Shown here: positions 62,101 through 64,000 of the stretch, one piece after another
Numbering within the stretch: the stretch's first letter is position 1
Layout: each line of letters starts with the position of its first letter
Assembly (NCBI GenBank): GCA_032173965.1
Contig: CM063284.1
Location: 129,851,625-129,915,624, forward strand
DNA: 64,000 nt
Direction of reading: 5' to 3'
Source of the DNA: Sitta carolinensis
Taxonomy: Eukaryota; Chordata; Aves; Passeriformes; Sittidae
Notes under the pieces: generated by a model
What the model saw: the letters and a program-made list of their open reading frames with translations, nothing else
What the model was told of the DNA's origin: nothing
The model's database searches: none
Translations under genes and position numbers: made by a program

Positions 62101-63586
62101 AAAATGAAGAGGCCAGTTCACCCGTGTCTTTGCTGAAACTAGTTATTACTCTCTTTAATACTGTGTACAGGGCATTGCTGTGTTTTCTTAGAGAGCTTTT
62201 TTAAAAACATAAAGAGAAAATACTTTATTAGTACACACACTGTGACCATTCCACCATAACTGGTTACAAGAAAATTATATATATGCAAAATAAACTTAGC
62301 AAATTTCACAATTATCAAGCTCATCCTTGATTACAAAGCTCGAGCTCCATTATTTTCTCTGTACTAGACTCCTGTTTTCACCAGCACTGTCTGCAGATAT
62401 TTCAGACTGCACTTATACAGCTATATATACTACCTCCAAAACATTCAAGAAATTACAATTTCATCTTTGGCAGAAAAGGGACTGAAGTACAGAAATATGT
62501 GGTTGCACAAGGACCTTATGTATGAAGAAGGATCATGTTTGCAGCTACAATTCACTCCATCCCATGATGCCTAACTGCAGAAAATAAATTGTAAAGGCAA
62601 GATGAACAGAAATAGCAAGGCTGTGTACTGAAGCTGACAGCTGGACACATGGGATCATAGAAAGAACAACATCTATAACCTGCTAATTTTTCATTGGGGG
62701 TTGTATGGCTTCTTGCATCCAACAGCATGACTTAAAAGTGTTTTGAACAACCTTGTATTGACAAGGCTCCATCTTCTCTCTGCAAACCTCACCTTTTTGC
62801 CTCTGCACTTCAACAAACAGAAACAGGCCCAAATATAGGACAAAGAATCAAGTGTGAACACAATATCGTCCAATGCATGTATATATTCTGTTCAAACTGA
62901 ATGGAGTTAACAAAAATAGTTTGGAAAAAACCAGCTCATTTCTAAAGCCTTAATTGTCTGGAGGTCAGACCAGTCAGGGAAGTACAAACTGAATACCCTA
63001 AAAATAGAGGAATTACAGACAGTTCTCCAATCTTCCAGATGAGAGCTCTTTGAGTGTCTCAAAAGGGAAAGAACATGACCACTGTATCTCATTCTAATCC
63101 TTCAGCCTTGGAGTGGGGAAACAGAATGTACAAACCTGTTTTCAATGCCTTGTCTCCGTCTTGAAACCAAGTGCTTCTATACACATACTGCAGAAATGAT
63201 TCAGAGGGTGAAGCAAAAGCAAAACACTGAGTAAAAACACTGAAGCCCCAAAGAGAAACAAAATTTTAGCTGCCTTATCCTCAGTATTTTCTATTAAGCA
63301 TGTAGGAAATTATTTCACACTACAGAAGTTTTTCAACAATTTTAAGCTGATATCATAAAACACCATACCTCTTCAAGTGGTAGAAGCCATAGTCATGCTC
63401 TGTAAGGAACATCATTGTTCGGATGCATGTCAGCAGACAACTGTAACTGCTCTCAGAATTCATTAATGTTTCCATCAGACAGTCACAAATTAAGGGCATC
63501 AGCTCTTTGTTTGGTAAGGAGTTGGAAAGCTGCTCTAATTCAGACACAGAGCCTTCTGATGTACTTGGTAAAATAAGTGCAATATC
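55952..63586 (-). CDS. VIRMA: Virilizer homologue, m6A methyltransferase-complex scaffold (last nine coding exons; 5' part off-window)
   Basis: VIRMA (KIAA1429) is the large nuclear scaffold of the m6A writer complex with METTL3/METTL14, WTAP, HAKAI, ZC3H13 and RBM15, and guides methylation towards 3' UTRs and stop-codon regions. Nine minus-strand exons join in frame and give the last ~520 residues of a protein of about 1,812 in human: 63586-63369, 62195-62063, 61491-61339, 59656-59496, 59240-59144, 58197-58031, 57882-57551, 56708-56565, 56110-55952. Motifs in order include ELEQLSNSLPNKEL, KDTGELASSFL, AELKHLLQ, DQDVEP, YVLADVMDDQLKSMWF, KLGKHKHETFITS and then an Arg/Gly-rich tail (RGRGRGGFGQG, SSRGGFSGNRGGRGAF, GRGRHVRSFTR, stop). 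All splice phases agree with the family sequence. Identification is secure. Confidence 0.97.
56111..57550 (-). other. Last two VIRMA introns (with the 56565-56708 exon between them)
   Basis: Intronic sequence around the penultimate exon. A run of 18 A on the plus strand (56140-56157), i.e. poly(T) on the coding strand, lies about 30 nt upstream of the last acceptor and may lengthen its polypyrimidine tract. Confidence 0.7.
56565..56708 (-). CDS. VIRMA: VIRMA penultimate exon
   Basis: 144 nt. Acceptor CCAATCTAG, donor CAG|GTACAT. Encodes NYSRREGARGSSWSAQ ... NFNRGPLPPLRPLSSA. Confidence 0.95.
57551..57882 (-). CDS. VIRMA: VIRMA exon with first Arg/Gly-rich block
   Basis: 332 nt. Acceptor CATGACAG, donor AAAAG|GTATGT. 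Encodes SGKSEYIEPAKRAHVV, PPPRGRGRGGFGQG, VDDFVAAESKEVV and SSRGGFSGNRGGRGAF: an RGG/RG-type region likely to bind RNA and be arginine-methylated. Confidence 0.96.
58031..58197 (-). CDS. VIRMA: VIRMA exon (VKVDLIELSEK ... ETFITS)
   Basis: 167 nt. Acceptor CTGTTTGAAG, donor TCAAG|GTAAAA. Contains an acidic Ser-rich patch and the basic KLGKHKHE. Confidence 0.94.
58198..59143 (-). other. VIRMA intron
   Basis: About 0.95 kb of AT-rich intron with no recognised element. The 148-nt intron to its left (57883-58030) is also plain. Confidence 0.75.
59144..59240 (-). CDS. VIRMA: VIRMA exon (TTYVLADVMDDQL ... DTDLDM)
   Basis: 97 nt. Acceptor TTGTTGTAG, donor ATATG|GTAAAA. Near-identical to the mammalian segment. 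Confidence 0.95.
59496..59656 (-). CDS. VIRMA: VIRMA exon (DRSKEDDGL ... NLFNNR)
   Basis: 161 nt. Acceptor TTGACATAG, donor AACAG|GTAAAA. Contains LSDQDVEP. Confidence 0.94.
59657..61338 (-). other. VIRMA intron containing a CR1 fragment
   Basis: 1.7 kb intron whose right-hand two thirds are mostly an old CR1 copy (separate entry). Confidence 0.8.
60188..61290 (-). mobile_element. Old CR1 LINE fragment, minus-sense
   Basis: Read backwards it matches the CR1 end region: 'aatcacagaaaagtagg...', 'catgtcctctagtccagtctcc', 'tgatggagagcccacagcc', 'ctccagagttctcctcaccaggctaaacaagccc', 'ctgtagctccctgaccaccttggtagaaccctctccag'. Divergence is high. Identity is firm to about 60800 and weak beyond, so the right edge is approximate. 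It is antisense to CR1's own promoter direction but sense-opposite within the VIRMA intron. Confidence 0.7.
61339..61491 (-). CDS. VIRMA: VIRMA exon (GCCGDDGSL ... LEKHVM)
   Basis: 153 nt, phase 0 at both ends. Acceptor ATATTTCAG, donor ATG|GTAAAA. Confidence 0.93.
61492..62062 (-). other. VIRMA intron
   Basis: 0.57 kb, plain intron sequence. Confidence 0.75.
62063..62195 (-). CDS. VIRMA: VIRMA exon (SLRKHSNAL ... LNSDTL)
   Basis: 133 nt. Acceptor TTAAAAAAG is pyrimidine-poor close to the junction, donor CTG|GTGAGT is strong. AG|C with the previous exon restores Ser, as in human (HLKSSLRK). Confidence 0.92.
62196..63368 (-). other. VIRMA intron
   Basis: 1.2 kb with no recognised element or additional exon. 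Confidence 0.75.
63369..63586 (-). CDS. VIRMA: VIRMA exon (DIALILPS ... YHLKS)
   Basis: Acceptor TTTTTTAG, donor AAGAG|GTATGG, 218 nt, phase 0 to 2. Part of the helical-repeat body. Confidence 0.93.
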
Positions 63587-63939
63587 CTAAAAAAATAATT
63601 ATTATACATACAGTAAAAATGCATTCTGTATGCCTGCAGTAAATACAAACCATACATGAAGTCAGAAGCACGGGATTCTTTCACCACCCCTTCATCATCT
63701 TATTCCTGATGGTTATTACTGACCATCAAAATACTAATCTAGAGTATTATCTTGGTTCAGTTAAGGGTTACAAACCATTATTTATTTCTAAAACATAAAA
63801 TCTTTAAATTCTGAAATATTGTAGCAGAGCTAAAATTAAATCCAAATAGTCACTGGGTAACATAGACAGCTTCCTGCCTAGGTAGTCAATGTGTCCCTCA
63901 ATCTCAAAACACTGATGAAAGAGGCTGAACTTCATTGTC
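63587..63939 (-). other. VIRMA intron, left part
   Basis: Intron upstream (in transcript terms) of the exon starting at 63586; it continues beyond the window. A 60-codon minus-strand frame at 63804-63986 is not VIRMA protein. Confidence 0.7.
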
Positions 63940-64000
63940 TGGCTCAGTCTGGAGAAGAGAAGGCTGAGAGGTGACCCCACAGCCATCTACAAGTGCCTTA
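63940..64000 (+). mobile_element. CR1 LINE fragment at the window edge
   Basis: 'ctcagtctggagaagagaaggctgagaggtgacc' is the well-known end-of-ORF2 segment of CR1. It runs off the right edge. Confidence 0.75.

Noticed and set aside
63804..63986. 60-codon minus-strand frame next to VIRMA exons, with an acceptor-like TTCTCTTCTCCAG at its upstream end
   Set aside because: The VIRMA protein runs directly into the exon starting at 63586 with no room for this peptide. Part of the frame lies in an antisense CR1 fragment, which also supplies the pyrimidine tract.

Overview
The window reads as a bird nuclear chromosome, most likely a songbird. Gene density is low and introns are long. The dominant interspersed repeats are CR1 LINEs carrying the typical avian 3' end, together with LTR fragments of the kind found in birds. 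The exons spell vertebrate proteins that are adjacent on human chromosome 8q22: RAD54B, FSBP and VIRMA. Genes were identified from remembered family sequences plus splice-site reading; no database search was run.

Layout. From about 31.6 kb leftwards, on the minus strand, lies the 5' part of RAD54B: a probable noncoding exon 1, the first coding exon (start Met at 28702) and a second coding exon (27764-27935). The ATPase core of RAD54B was not found and is presumably off the left edge, so most of 1-27.7 kb is one RAD54B intron. FSBP, a Myb/SANT-like DNA-binding protein, is nested in that intron on the same strand (two coding exons, 13463-13093 and 8860-8335) and has its own CpG island at 13.9-14.35 kb. 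A second CpG island (about 31.56-32.15 kb) looks like a divergent promoter. It would drive RAD54B to the left and, to the right, a five-coding-exon gene for a 287-residue RING plus TRAF-type zinc-finger protein of the RNF41/RNF151 group (37651-43744, plus strand).

Between that gene's 3' end and VIRMA lies a 5.1 kb block of two head-to-tail CR1 elements. One is internally deleted. The other is nearly full length, and its ORF1 (esterase-like) and ORF2 (endonuclease/reverse transcriptase) are still recognisable but broken by stops. About 6 kb of sequence with no recognised gene follows. The last nine coding exons of VIRMA, the scaffold of the m6A RNA-methyltransferase complex, then run on the minus strand from 63586 to the stop codon at 55952. 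They encode the last ~520 residues, including the Arg/Gly-rich tail.

Other content: four or five more CR1 fragments, a probable solo LTR (34.8-35.5 kb), a second LTR-like piece (34.0-34.4 kb), two diverged copies of one interspersed repeat inside the RAD54B intron, and homopolymer runs. The most noteworthy item is the RING gene between RAD54B and VIRMA, which I do not recall at the human locus. No wholly new system was found; most other observations concern gene nesting, divergent transcription, uORFs and repeat history.
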